A stretch of DNA of 64,000 nucleotides, from assembly GCF_003957295.1 (NCBI RefSeq), contig NZ_RQPJ01000003.1:124001-188000 (forward strand), in the 5' to 3' direction. This DNA is from Arenibacter aquaticus. GTDB lineage: Bacteria; Bacteroidota; Bacteroidia; Flavobacteriales; Flavobacteriaceae. The notes under the pieces are model-generated. The model was not told the DNA's origin and ran no database searches. It saw nothing but the letters and a program-made list of their open reading frames with translations. The position numbers were made by a program, and so were the translations under genes. This document shows, piece after piece, positions 15,452-25,283 of this stretch (its first letter is position 1; every line of letters begins with the position of its first letter).

Positions 15452-18151
15452 TTGCAATCAAATAAACATCATGTACTTTTCCTATTGCTCCTATTATTTG
15501 GTGCTTTTATTGCCACTGCACAAGAAGACCAAATTAAGCCATTGCCCATTGTGGGGTATCGGGATACCATCAAAGCGCCCCTTATGCCCGATCCAAAGCT
15601 TAAGGACACAATTGTATCCGATACTGCTAAAATAGACACATTGGCCGGGAAACCGCCACTTCTTTTGGACAAAATAAAATACAAGGCCAAGGACTATGTA
15701 AAGTTGAGCCAAAAGGATCAAAAAATATACCTCTACAACGAGGCTGAGCTCTATTACCAAGATACCGAGTTAAAGGCGGGAATCATCATCATGGATTACG
15801 TTAAAAATGAGGTTTATGCCGGTAGGATCAAGGACTCTTTGGGAAATTACACCCAATTGCCATTTTTTAAACAAGGCGAAAATGAGGTAATACCCGATTC
15901 TATACGTTTTAATTTTGATAGCCAGAAGGCCATTATCTGGAATTCCCGGACAGAGCAACAGGCCGGTCTAGGGCAATTGGGCAGTGATGCCATGAAGGTG
16001 TATGCCGAAATCACAAAAAAGGAAAACGACTCTGTTTACTTCCTAAGTGAAGGCAAGCTTACAACGTCCAAGGATACCGTGAATCCAGATTATTACATTC
16101 GCGTTAAAAAGGCCAAATTTGTCCCGGCAAAGAAAGTTATCGCCGGTTTTAGCAACCTTTATATTGCGGATGTCCCCACCCCGGTTGCCCTGCCTTTTGC
16201 TTACTTTCCCTTAACAGTGGGAAGAACAGCCGGATTAATGATGCCTACCTTTGGCAGTGACCCGGACAGGGGCTATTTTTTACAAAACGGAGGATACTAC
16301 ATACCTCTTAACGATTACGTAGACATGACCCTTACCGGGGATTTGTACGGTAACGGAAGTTACGGTCTCAGGGCACAGTCTGTCTACACCAAAAGATATA
16401 AATACAGGGGAAACATAAATTTTAGATATGAAAATCTGGTCACTAGCCAGAAAGGGTTTAGTGATTACAGCAGAAGTACCATTTACAACATTCAAGTTTC
16501 CCACTCACAAGACACCAAGAGTAATCCAAATTCCAGATTTCAGGCCTCTGTAAACCTGGGGAGTAGCTCTTATTACAGAAACTCTCTATTACAGCAAAAT
16601 CTGCCCAATACCCAAGTAAACAATTTATCGTCATCCATATCCTATTCCAAGACTTTTCCAGCCTACCCCTCAGTTAACCTAAGTCTTACGGCCACGCACA
16701 ACCAAAATACCAATACCCAGGTGGTAAACGTAACCCTGCCCACCTTACAGGGAAGTATGGAACGGATATACCCATTTGCCCCCAAAGAAGGTATAAAAAA
16801 AGGCATACTCCAAAATGTTAACCTTCAATACAACCTTAATGCCAGGAATAGTATTACTACTACTGAAGAGGATTTTTTAACGAGTAGAATGTTCGAAAAT
16901 TCACTCTTTGGGGCCAAACACACCATTCCTTTAAGTACCAATTTTAAGGTGGCCAAACATTTTAGTGTTAGTGTAGGCGGATCCTACGAGGACGTTTGGG
17001 CCATTGAAACCTATGAAAGGGGATACGATGAAGACAGTAACAGTGAAGTTGTCACAGATACCATTAGTGGTTTTGACCGCTATAATAAATATAACTTCAG
17101 TACCAGCATTGGGACTACCCTTTATGGAACCGTAAATTTTGGTGAAGACAAAAAGATTCAGGCCATAAGGCACGTAATGCGCCCATCACTTAGTTATGGA
17201 TATACACCTTCTTTTGATCAATTTTACGATAGTTACATTGGGCAAGACAACGAACTGGAATATTACAGTAGATTTGAAGGCACCCTAAATGGGGCACCAG
17301 GACTAAATAAATCCAGTTCATTGAGTTTTTCCTTAGGAAACCAATTTGAAGCCAAGGTGCGCGACAAGGATTCCACAGCCACCAAACCCAAAAAGATATC
17401 GCTTCTAAGCAACTTAAACCTCTCTACCGGATACAACTTTGAAGCCGATTCCCTAAAATTAAGCGCTGTTAATATAAGTGGAGGTACCAACATTCTTAAC
17501 AACAAGATGTCTATTAACTTTGGAGCTAGTTTAGACCCATATGCCATTGACAACAACGGCACTAGAATAAACACCTTTAATGTTGACAACGGAGGTAGTT
17601 TGTTTAGACTAACCTCGGCCAGGGGAAATGTAAGTTACTCTTTAAGCAGCGAAACTTTCGGAAAAAAGAAAGAGGAAAAGCCTGATGAAAAAGATGAATA
17701 CGACTATGTAGCCTCCAGTGGAGGTAGGGATGACGACCTTTTTGGAAAGGCCGATGATTTTAATGCCAACAGACCAGGGGATCGCGAAGAGGAAGGTGAA
17801 GATGTGGAAAACCCCATTTACGGCACCGAATTACCTTGGGACCTACGATTGTCCTATGCCGTTAACTACACTAATTCCAACAGACAGAATACTATAGGTA
17901 GTCATGCCCTGATGTTTTCCGGGAATATTCAACTTTCCCCCAGATGGAAGGTAGGAGGCTCTTCCGGATACGACTTTAAAAACAAAGGATTCACCTTGAC
18001 CCAATTACGCTTTGAACGGGATCTTAAGAGTTTTAGGATGAATTTTAACTGGACTCCATTTGGAACCTACAAACGCTGGTATTTCTTTATTGGTATAAAG
18101 AGTTCTATTCTCCAAGATCTTAAATGGGAAAATAGAAGTAAACGAAACTAG
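15452..18151 (+). CDS. lptD: LPS-assembly protein LptD-like outer-membrane barrel
   Basis: The frame has no ATG near its start; TTG codons at 15404 and 15452 are available. I chose 15452 because it begins directly before the signal peptide (LQSNKHHVLFLLLLLFGAFIATAQ) and because a -7-like box overlaps 15404. A periplasmic OstA/LptA-like domain (about residues 45-240) precedes a long beta-barrel with many alternating Tyr/Asn/Ser strands, ending near residue 900. The phrase TPVALPFAYFPLT...TAGLMMPTFGSD is typical of Bacteroidota LptD. It inserts LPS or lipooligosaccharide into the outer leaflet. An acidic insert (GKKKEEKPDEKDEYDY, GDREEEGEDVE) lies near residues 745-790. Confidence 0.88.
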   Translation: MQSNKHHVLFLLLLLFGAFIATAQEDQIKPLPIVGYRDTIKAPLMPDPKLKDTIVSDTAKIDTLAGKPPLLLDKIKYKAKDYVKLSQKDQKIYLYNEAELYYQDTELKAGIIIMDYVKNEVYAGRIKDSLGNYTQLPFFKQGENEVIPDSIRFNFDSQKAIIWNSRTEQQAGLGQLGSDAMKVYAEITKKENDSVYFLSEGKLTTSKDTVNPDYYIRVKKAKFVPAKKVIAGFSNLYIADVPTPVALPFAYFPLTVGRTAGLMMPTFGSDPDRGYFLQNGGYYIPLNDYVDMTLTGDLYGNGSYGLRAQSVYTKRYKYRGNINFRYENLVTSQKGFSDYSRSTIYNIQVSHSQDTKSNPNSRFQASVNLGSSSYYRNSLLQQNLPNTQVNNLSSSISYSKTFPAYPSVNLSLTATHNQNTNTQVVNVTLPTLQGSMERIYPFAPKEGIKKGILQNVNLQYNLNARNSITTTEEDFLTSRMFENSLFGAKHTIPLSTNFKVAKHFSVSVGGSYEDVWAIETYERGYDEDSNSEVVTDTISGFDRYNKYNFSTSIGTTLYGTVNFGEDKKIQAIRHVMRPSLSYGYTPSFDQFYDSYIGQDNELEYYSRFEGTLNGAPGLNKSSSLSFSLGNQFEAKVRDKDSTATKPKKISLLSNLNLSTGYNFEADSLKLSAVNISGGTNILNNKMSINFGASLDPYAIDNNGTRINTFNVDNGGSLFRLTSARGNVSYSLSSETFGKKKEEKPDEKDEYDYVASSGGRDDDLFGKADDFNANRPGDREEEGEDVENPIYGTELPWDLRLSYAVNYTNSNRQNTIGSHALMFSGNIQLSPRWKVGGSSGYDFKNKGFTLTQLRFERDLKSFRMNFNWTPFGTYKRWYFFIGIKSSILQDLKWENRSKRN

Positions 18152-18446
18152 AAGGGAATATGTACTGCTAGCTGCCTGAGTGCCACACGACCTTAAAGCC
18201 AAACACTTTCTCTCCCTTTAAAGAACAAACTTAATGGCGTATTGTTAGGAGTTTGGGCGGCATAAATTCTTTATCTTTAACCATGGTTCAGCAAACCCTA
18301 CCTCCCCTTTTTAACCCTATAAGGGATACTAATATCAAGGGGCACACCCTAGGTGCTTACAGACGTCTCCATAATAGAAGAATAGCCGTAAAATTTGCCC
18401 TTTCTATTTTGTGATCTATAAGCTTAGTGCAAAACAGGAAATTAAA

Positions 18447-21400
18447 ATGTACCTAAACTGCCATACATATTACAGTCTACGCTTCGGAACGCTTTCTGAG
18501 GCAGAACTTCTGAATTTGGCTCGAGAAAACCAATTAGAGCAATTGGCCCTAACCGATATCAATAACACTTCAGCAGGGCTAAACTTTGTTAGAAAAGCTC
18601 AGGAATTTGGTATAAAACCCATATTGGGAATTGACTTTAGGAATGGGGTGGACCAATATTTTGTTGGCCTGGCCAAAAACAATGAAGGCTACCAAGAGTT
18701 GAACAATTTCCTATCCTTACAATTACACGACCAAAAAAAGATTACAATCCCTGCACCTGCGTTTAAAAATGCCTTTGTCATTTACCCTTTTAACAAGGTG
18801 ACCCAAGACCAAATTGCCACTTTTAAGAAAAATGAGTTTATAGGCGTATCCCTTAAGGACCTAAGAAAACTGCCCTTTTCCAATCTAAAGGAATTAAAGG
18901 ACAAATTAGTGGTTCAGCAACCGGTCAGCTTTAGGGATAAACGCGACTTTAATGCGCATCGTTTATTGCGGGCAATAGACAATAATATCCTCCTAAGTAA
19001 ACTACCAAAATCCGAAGAGGCCGATCCTGAAGAAAAAATGCTACCACTGGCGGATTTGAACAGCGCCTTTTCCGAGTTTGATTTTATATTGAAAAACACC
19101 AAACGCCTGCTGGACTCCTGTAATATATATTTCGATTTTTCAGAAGATCGAAAACCTCAAAACCTTAACACTTATTTAGGTGACACCTCCTCTGATGAGG
19201 CGCTTTTAGAGAAATTATGCCATGAGGGACTAGCGGAACGATATCAGCATAGAGCGGTAGATGATGTTATTTTAGGGCGACTCCAAAAAGAGTTGGATTT
19301 AATCAAAAAGATGGGATTTGTATCTTACTTTCTCATCAATTGGGATATAATCTCCCATGCAAGGAGCCAAGGTTTTTTTTACGTAGGTCGGGGAAGTGGC
19401 GCCAATAGTATTGTAGCCTATATATTGCGAATCACCGACGTAGACCCAATTGAGCTTGACCTTTATTTTGAACGTTTTATCAACCTCTATCGTGTTAACC
19501 CGCCCGATTTTGACATAGATTTCTCCTGGAAGGACAGGGAAGCCATGACCCGGTATATCTTTGACCGTTTCCCCAATGTATCCCTTTTGGGCACCTATGT
19601 AACATTTCAAGAAAAAGGGGTTATTAGGGAACTGGGCAAGGTCTTTGGGCTACCCAAAGAAGAAATAGATCAATTATGCAGTGGAAAATACCAAACATCA
19701 CAGTTGGATGAAATTGGCCGTTTAGTTCTAAAATACGGTGCGCTGATCAAGGGAATGCCCAATTACCTGAGCATACATGCCGGGGGAATATTGATTACCG
19801 AAAAGCCTGTACATTATTTTTCAGCTACCCATCTTCCACCCAAGGGGTATCCCACTACCCATTTTGACATGGTGATTGCCGAAGATGTAGGCCTTTACAA
19901 ATTTGATATTCTTTCCCAACGTGGACTGGCCAAAATTGAAGAGACCCTGCGAATCATAGAATATAACCAGCCTGGTAAAAGAGATAGTATAGACATTCAT
20001 GACATTGCAAAATTTAAGAGCGATCCTATCATCAATGAATTAGTTAAGACTGCCCAATGTATGGGGTGTTTTTATGTTGAATCGCCTGCCATGCGTATGC
20101 TGCTAAAAAAACTAAAGGTAGACAACTATCTTGGCCTTGTGGCGGCCAGTTCTATCATAAGGCCTGGGGTGGCCAAAAGCGGGATGATGCGCGAATACAT
20201 CCTAAGACATAGGGATACCAAGCGCGCAGAGGAAAGAGCGCATCCGGTAATGCTTTCTATAATGCCAGAGACCTATGGGGTCATGGTCTATCAGGAAGAT
20301 GTTATTAAAGTGGCCCATTATTTTGCCGGACTTAGCCTTGGCGAAGCCGATGTGTTGCGAAGGGGAATGAGCGGTAAATTTCGCTCTAGGGATGAATTTC
20401 AAAAGGTAAAGGATAAGTTTGTTGACAATTGCCTAAAAAAAGGTTACGATGATAAACTTATTTTTGAAATATGGGACCAAGTAGCCAGTTTTGCCGGATA
20501 CGCATTTGCCAAGGGACATTCTGCCTCCTACGCAGTGGAAAGTTACCAGACCTTATTCTTAAAGGCGTATTTCCCCATAGAGTATATGGTGGCGGTTTTA
20601 AATAACGGCGGGGGTTTCTACAGTGCCGAATTTTATATTCACGAAGCCCGAATGCTAGGGGCTACAATACATTCGCCCTGTATTAACAAAAGTTTTATGG
20701 GTAACTACCTGTACGGAAAAAAACTCTATCTGGGTTATATGTACCTAAGGGAACTGGAAGAACGGGTAGTAGAACAACTCCTAAAGGAAAGAAAAACCAA
20801 TGGAGAATATACATCATTGACCAATTTCCTGGATAGGGTTTCAATTTCCATTGAGCAATTGAGCATTCTAATAAGGATAGATGCCTTTAAATTTACGGGA
20901 ATCAATAAACACGAGCTATTATGGCAGGCACACCTCTCCCTGTCCAAAAGCCCTACTTTGGATCACCCCAAACTATTTCCGGCCAAACATAAGAATTTTA
21001 AAATCCCTCATTTGTACGCTACTAATTTGGAAACGGCCTTTACACAGTTAGAGTTAATGGGATTTACATTATGTAGTCCGTTTGAACTATTGGCCAAACC
21101 ACCAGAGAACAATAACGGCAAAAAGGATTTGGAGGCCAACCTTGACAAAAATATAGATATATATGGTTATTTGGTAACCGTAAAAAATACCCGGACACAC
21201 AAAGGAACCCGTATGAATTTTGCCACATTGGTAGATCAATTTGGGGAAGTTTTTGATACCGTACTCTTCCCCCCTATAGCCGCCCAGTACTTTTTTAGGG
21301 GCAAGGGCATTTATCGCTTTTACGGAAAGGTAGTTAGTGAATTTGGTTTTTTAAGTATAGAAGTCATAAAAATGCAAAAGGAAGATTATATCCCAGACCC

Positions 21401-21455
21401 CCGTTATGCTGACCTAAAAACCAGTTCCTTAAAGCAACAGTTTCCAAAAAAATGA
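18447..21455 (+). CDS. DNA polymerase III alpha subunit, short DnaE2/ImuC type
   Basis: From the ATG at 18447 (an in-frame GTG at 18411 gives 12 extra residues unlike DnaE) the protein has about 1,002 residues. That is far shorter than the replicative DnaE of Flavobacteria and near the size of error-prone DnaE2/ImuC. The PHP domain starts LNCHTYYSLRFGTLSEAELL. The polymerase core has VGRGSGANSIVAYIL (about 313-327), the catalytic PDFDIDF (about 353-359) and YKFDILSQRG. An OB-like segment (IDIYGYLVTVKNTRTHKGTRM) lies near the C-terminus. No imuA or imuB partner flanks it. A hairpin terminator follows. Confidence 0.85.
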   Translation: MYLNCHTYYSLRFGTLSEAELLNLARENQLEQLALTDINNTSAGLNFVRKAQEFGIKPILGIDFRNGVDQYFVGLAKNNEGYQELNNFLSLQLHDQKKITIPAPAFKNAFVIYPFNKVTQDQIATFKKNEFIGVSLKDLRKLPFSNLKELKDKLVVQQPVSFRDKRDFNAHRLLRAIDNNILLSKLPKSEEADPEEKMLPLADLNSAFSEFDFILKNTKRLLDSCNIYFDFSEDRKPQNLNTYLGDTSSDEALLEKLCHEGLAERYQHRAVDDVILGRLQKELDLIKKMGFVSYFLINWDIISHARSQGFFYVGRGSGANSIVAYILRITDVDPIELDLYFERFINLYRVNPPDFDIDFSWKDREAMTRYIFDRFPNVSLLGTYVTFQEKGVIRELGKVFGLPKEEIDQLCSGKYQTSQLDEIGRLVLKYGALIKGMPNYLSIHAGGILITEKPVHYFSATHLPPKGYPTTHFDMVIAEDVGLYKFDILSQRGLAKIEETLRIIEYNQPGKRDSIDIHDIAKFKSDPIINELVKTAQCMGCFYVESPAMRMLLKKLKVDNYLGLVAASSIIRPGVAKSGMMREYILRHRDTKRAEERAHPVMLSIMPETYGVMVYQEDVIKVAHYFAGLSLGEADVLRRGMSGKFRSRDEFQKVKDKFVDNCLKKGYDDKLIFEIWDQVASFAGYAFAKGHSASYAVESYQTLFLKAYFPIEYMVAVLNNGGGFYSAEFYIHEARMLGATIHSPCINKSFMGNYLYGKKLYLGYMYLRELEERVVEQLLKERKTNGEYTSLTNFLDRVSISIEQLSILIRIDAFKFTGINKHELLWQAHLSLSKSPTLDHPKLFPAKHKNFKIPHLYATNLETAFTQLELMGFTLCSPFELLAKPPENNNGKKDLEANLDKNIDIYGYLVTVKNTRTHKGTRMNFATLVDQFGEVFDTVLFPPIAAQYFFRGKGIYRFYGKVVSEFGFLSIEVIKMQKEDYIPDPRYADLKTSSLKQQFPKK

Positions 21456-21499
21456 ACCGCTACTGCTTCCTTGCCGTTCAATTACCTTAATAACAAATA

Positions 21500-21536
21500 G
21501 CCCCGCCAAAGGCGGGGCCATTTAATACTTTTTTTT
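21500..21536 (+). terminator. Rho-independent terminator after dnaE
   Basis: A perfect GC-rich stem (GCCCCGCC / GGCGGGGC) with an AAA loop at 21500-21518 is followed, after a short AT-rich stretch, by eight T. It ends the plus-strand polymerase transcript and separates it from the convergent small gene. Confidence 0.75.
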
Positions 21537-21551
21537 AAAAAACGTAGCAAC

Positions 21552-21758
21552 TTATCCTGCCAAGTCCATCATTTTTCCATTTTTCAGCTTACCCAATACG
21601 GTAACATCCTTGCTTTTTTTATATTCTTCCAAAGCCATTAGCATTTGCTCTTCCGTATCCCTTCTGATTTTAATGCCACCTGTTTTCTGATTTCTATTTC
21701 GAACTTCAATATAATATCCATCCTTAAGCTCCGTTGGTTTTGTCGCCGGCCTACCCAT
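21552..21758 (-). CDS. Small conserved protein of unknown function
   Basis: A 68-residue basic protein beginning MGRPATKPTELKDGYYIEVRNRNQ and containing a Lys-rich helix (MLMALEEYKKSKDV). The start GRPAT is reminiscent of AT-hook-like motifs, and the size and charge suggest nucleic-acid binding, but this is inference. No signal peptide or membrane segment is present. It stands alone between the dnaE terminator and a 336-bp gap. I recognise no family. Confidence 0.65.
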   Translation of the reverse strand: MGRPATKPTELKDGYYIEVRNRNQKTGGIKIRRDTEEQMLMALEEYKKSKDVTVLGKLKNGKMMDLAG

Positions 21759-22020
21759 ATGTACTAATTATTTTAGTGTTAATTTATATAAAATATGGTT
21801 TCATGTTAAAGACTCATTATACTATGAGCAAGAACACAATACCTTAATCGACCATATTATGATTTATTTATGTACTAACCTAAAAAAACCATTGTTTTTA
21901 ACAAAAACTTAGGAACAGAAGCACTTTTTGATTAAAATGATATAATTTAATAAAAAAGGTATTTTAAATTATTTATTTACATTCTATGAATTGATAGGCC
22001 TAGTTAATACTCGCATAAAA

Positions 22021-22063
22021 GTGTAAATGCCAATAAAAGAAAATCTTTTATTGGCATTTACAC
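22021..22063 (-). terminator. Long perfect hairpin terminator of the sugar operon
   Basis: Two identical 20-base arms (GTGTAAATGCCAATAAAAGA and its complement) surround a three-base loop. On the minus strand the stem is followed by TTTTATG. It lies about 30 bp beyond the stop of the last gene in the seven-gene operon. The rest of the gap 21759-22094 is AT-rich with no gene. Confidence 0.7.
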
Positions 22064-22094
22064 CAAAGTTTTGCAATTAAAACGTTTATTCCAA

Positions 22095-25000
22095 TTATTT
22101 ACTGTGAGGGTGTTCTTTCAACAATTCCGCTGGTGAATAAAACCCTTCTTTATCCTTGATCTTTTCTTGTACCTCCTTCACTTTATCTGCAGAAATTACA
22201 GAGGCTTTATTACCAAATGTATTTCTCACATAGGTCAGGACGGCAGCCATTTCCTCGGCATTTAGCAATTTACCAAAGGGAGTCATTGGTACCTGTCCAG
22301 GATATTTCTTACCGTTAACTTCTATTGGCCCCATAAGGCCATTGGTCGTTAACTTTATTAGTCGTTCCTCACTACCGGTTACCCATTTGGATCCTGCCAG
22401 CGGTGGAAAACCTGATGCTTCCAAACCTTGACCATCAGATTGGTGACAGGTGGCACAATACCCGTCTCTCATATAGACTTCCCTTCCAGCTACTAACAGT
22501 TCCAAATCCCTTCCTTTGAGGTCGGTTTTGATCACCTCTTTGGGCTCTTCTCCCATCTTATGTCCATTTAAATGTGCGAGTGCCGCTTTATACGGTTTTT
22601 CCATCCACTTGTCCAGGCCTTTTTTACCGGCCTCGGTGATAATAGGAATCCCCACATCCTTACCTAACCAAGATGCTGCTACCAATGCCTGTAAACGCAC
22701 TCTGGAATTGTCGTCCTTGGCTGCTTGCATAAGAAGTTCGGCCTGATTTGTAATTTGGTGTCCGGCATAGCGAAGCACACCTACAGCAGCCGCTCTGGCT
22801 CGGAAATCCTTAGCATTTAGCATTTTCTCCAAAAGGTCTTGGTCTACCTGGTTCAAGCCCCAGGTTACCCACAAGGCTTCCAAGAGATGATGCTCATACT
22901 TAGGATTACTCTTATCCAGGTCCGCAACCCAAGTTTTAAGTTTGGACAAGACCTCGGATGCATCCCTGGCACGAAGTTCCCTTTTTGTACGGTATCTGGT
23001 ACGGTATTCCGGTAGCTTCAAATTGTCCAATAGCTCCTCTATAGAGGCATCAACAATTTTAGCTGGTTCTACCAACGGTCTTGATGGGTAGGTAATTCTG
23101 TAAACCCTACCGTGCGCATGATCACGTAACGGATCACGGGCATTGTGCTGCATATGCCCTATAAGAACATTGTGCCAATCTATAACATATAAAGATCCAT
23201 CAGGTGCAAATTCCAAATCCACGGGACGAAAATTTTTGTCGGTTGCGGAAATTAGGTCTTCTTGATGCCTACTAACATAACCGGCAGTTTTTTGGTCATC
23301 TACCATTGAATGTTCCTTTATACCTAAGAAACCAATAGTATTGGCAATCAACATATTGCCTTGTGCCTCTTCTGGAAAATGCCTACTAGATACAAATTCC
23401 AATCCTGAGGTAGGTCGCACTAAGTGATCTTTTTCGATAAGGTTTTCCGGTAGCGGAGAACTTACACCGTAGCGTGGCAAAATAGTTCCGGGCATCATCC
23501 ATGTAGCAGACGGGCCAGAGGTGTGTTCAAAAAAGGGCTGTCCCCAATCGTCAAATGCAATACCCCATGGATTTGGAATAGGCAACTGTGCCGTGCGCTC
23601 CAAATGATGTCTTTGTGGACTATACCTATAGAATCCTCCGTTGGTTCCTCTAACAGTCCCATATGCGGTTTCCACATTGGTGTGAAGGAAAACCCCTTCT
23701 CCCATGTAAATTGCTCCGGACGGATCTGTGGTAAAAGCACTGATGGCATGGTGGGTATCATGATCATCAAATCCGCTTAAAATAATATCCTTGGCGTCGG
23801 CCTTGTCATCCCCATCGGTATCTTTCAACAATATTAGATTGGTTCCTTGGGAAACATACACCCCTTCAGGTGCAAACTCAAAACCAATAGTTAGATGAAG
23901 TCCGTCTGCAAAAACAGTTTGCTTATCGGCCTTACCGTCATTGTCCGTGTCTTCCAGTATCAACAGTTTATCATTTGGCTTACTATCCCCTGGTCTGTAG
24001 TGTGGATAGCTTGGCATTACTCCAACCCACAATCTTCCCTTGTTGTCAAAGGAAATTTGTACTGGATTGGCAAGGTCTGGAAATTCCTCTTCTGAAGCAA
24101 AAAGTTCTATTTTATAACCAGGTGCTGTTGAGATTTTATCCAAGGCATCCTGCCCATACAAATACTCGGGCGTACCATTCTTTTTACTGGGTTGATAATT
24201 GGTCTCTACAGGAGGAAGTTTTCTGGTCTTGGCATCACTAGCGGCCAAATCCATCTTTTCGCCCTTCACAGCTTCCCAGATGGCAGTATCCCTGATAGCC
24301 GTCATCTGGCGTATTTTTTCAATCTCATAAGGGTAGTTGTCCGGACCATAGGGATCATAACGCCTTCCATAGGCATGCACCCCATTGGGAATTTTAATGT
24401 CGTTATGCCAAAACCAGTTCTTTTCGTTTACCGCATCCAACACCAATTCACGATTCTCTTCGGCCTTGGCCTTCTTCTCGCCAAAAATTTCATTTGCCAA
24501 CAACTTGGCAAACTTCTGATATCCAAAGTCGTTTAGCTGAAAACCGTCCTGTGTCAAACTAGTAGTCTCGGTTTCATACCAATTTTTTGTTGGCTCAAAG
24601 GCATCTACAAAGAGTACGCCTTCTTCCAATGCCACCTGTTCCATTGCCTCTGAGTACATTGCCAGGTTCCCGTTTTCCTTTTTCCCATCGGGCAGGTCCA
24701 TCTTATCGGAAAGGTCCTCAAAAGCAATAGGCGATACAATTGCCAATTGCGGAGCGGCAGCACCGTTATATTTTTGTTTTAGGGTATGCTTTATAAAAGC
24801 GCGAAGTTCCTCTTTGTAATTATCAAGACCCTCAGATCCCTGAAAAGATTCATTATACCCAAAAAAGGCAATTATAATATCGGCTTCCAATCTGGTCAAC
24901 CATTCGTCTTCCGTTTCAAAATGACCTTTACTTCCTGATTTTTGAGCCAGTTCTGTCTGAAACAATTCCGCCCCGGGAAAAGCCCATGGTGAAACTCTGG

Positions 25001-25271
25001 AAGAATGGGGCCTAAAACCTGGGGTATTGCCACCATCGGCCATGTTACGTATGTACAAGGAGTCATTGGGGTAACGTAACTGCATTTCGGTCTCAAAATG
25101 GCCAAAATTCATCATTCGGGACGCAAGGTTGTTACCAATCAATACAATATGGGAATTGCTTTCAATTTTTAAGGTGTTTTCCTCCTGTTTACTACAGCTG
25201 TCGAGGCCTAGACCTAGAAAAAGGATAAGGAAAGCCCTTCCCAAAGTCACTTTTTTAAAGATGTTCTTCAT
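22095..25271 (-). CDS. PVC-type haem c dehydrogenase with N-terminal SGNH-like domain, lipoprotein
   Basis: From Met 25271 the signal FLILFLGLGLDSC gives a lipobox Cys; an ATG four codons upstream is possible. The order is an SGNH-like domain (about 35-275), a seven-bladed PVC/sorbosone-dehydrogenase-like propeller with Asp-rich calcium loops (LEDTDNDGKADK, LKDTDGDDKADAKD), HEAT-like helical repeats (about 720-900), and a cytochrome c domain with CATCH (about 939-943) and a likely Met ligand in VPMTPFG. In the SGNH part the Ser block reads IGNN and the final block DGFQLNDFGY has Gln where His is expected. It probably oxidises a sugar outside the cytoplasm. It ends the operon. Confidence 0.85.
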   Translation of the reverse strand: MKNIFKKVTLGRAFLILFLGLGLDSCSKQEENTLKIESNSHIVLIGNNLASRMMNFGHFETEMQLRYPNDSLYIRNMADGGNTPGFRPHSSRVSPWAFPGAELFQTELAQKSGSKGHFETEDEWLTRLEADIIIAFFGYNESFQGSEGLDNYKEELRAFIKHTLKQKYNGAAAPQLAIVSPIAFEDLSDKMDLPDGKKENGNLAMYSEAMEQVALEEGVLFVDAFEPTKNWYETETTSLTQDGFQLNDFGYQKFAKLLANEIFGEKKAKAEENRELVLDAVNEKNWFWHNDIKIPNGVHAYGRRYDPYGPDNYPYEIEKIRQMTAIRDTAIWEAVKGEKMDLAASDAKTRKLPPVETNYQPSKKNGTPEYLYGQDALDKISTAPGYKIELFASEEEFPDLANPVQISFDNKGRLWVGVMPSYPHYRPGDSKPNDKLLILEDTDNDGKADKQTVFADGLHLTIGFEFAPEGVYVSQGTNLILLKDTDGDDKADAKDIILSGFDDHDTHHAISAFTTDPSGAIYMGEGVFLHTNVETAYGTVRGTNGGFYRYSPQRHHLERTAQLPIPNPWGIAFDDWGQPFFEHTSGPSATWMMPGTILPRYGVSSPLPENLIEKDHLVRPTSGLEFVSSRHFPEEAQGNMLIANTIGFLGIKEHSMVDDQKTAGYVSRHQEDLISATDKNFRPVDLEFAPDGSLYVIDWHNVLIGHMQHNARDPLRDHAHGRVYRITYPSRPLVEPAKIVDASIEELLDNLKLPEYRTRYRTKRELRARDASEVLSKLKTWVADLDKSNPKYEHHLLEALWVTWGLNQVDQDLLEKMLNAKDFRARAAAVGVLRYAGHQITNQAELLMQAAKDDNSRVRLQALVAASWLGKDVGIPIITEAGKKGLDKWMEKPYKAALAHLNGHKMGEEPKEVIKTDLKGRDLELLVAGREVYMRDGYCATCHQSDGQGLEASGFPPLAGSKWVTGSEERLIKLTTNGLMGPIEVNGKKYPGQVPMTPFGKLLNAEEMAAVLTYVRNTFGNKASVISADKVKEVQEKIKDKEGFYSPAELLKEHPHSK

Positions 25272-25283
25272 TTTATAATACAA

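Noticed and set aside
18411-18446. GTG start for the DNA polymerase
   Set aside because: The 12 added residues do not resemble DnaE N-termini, while MYLNCHTYYS at 18447 matches the expected PHP start.
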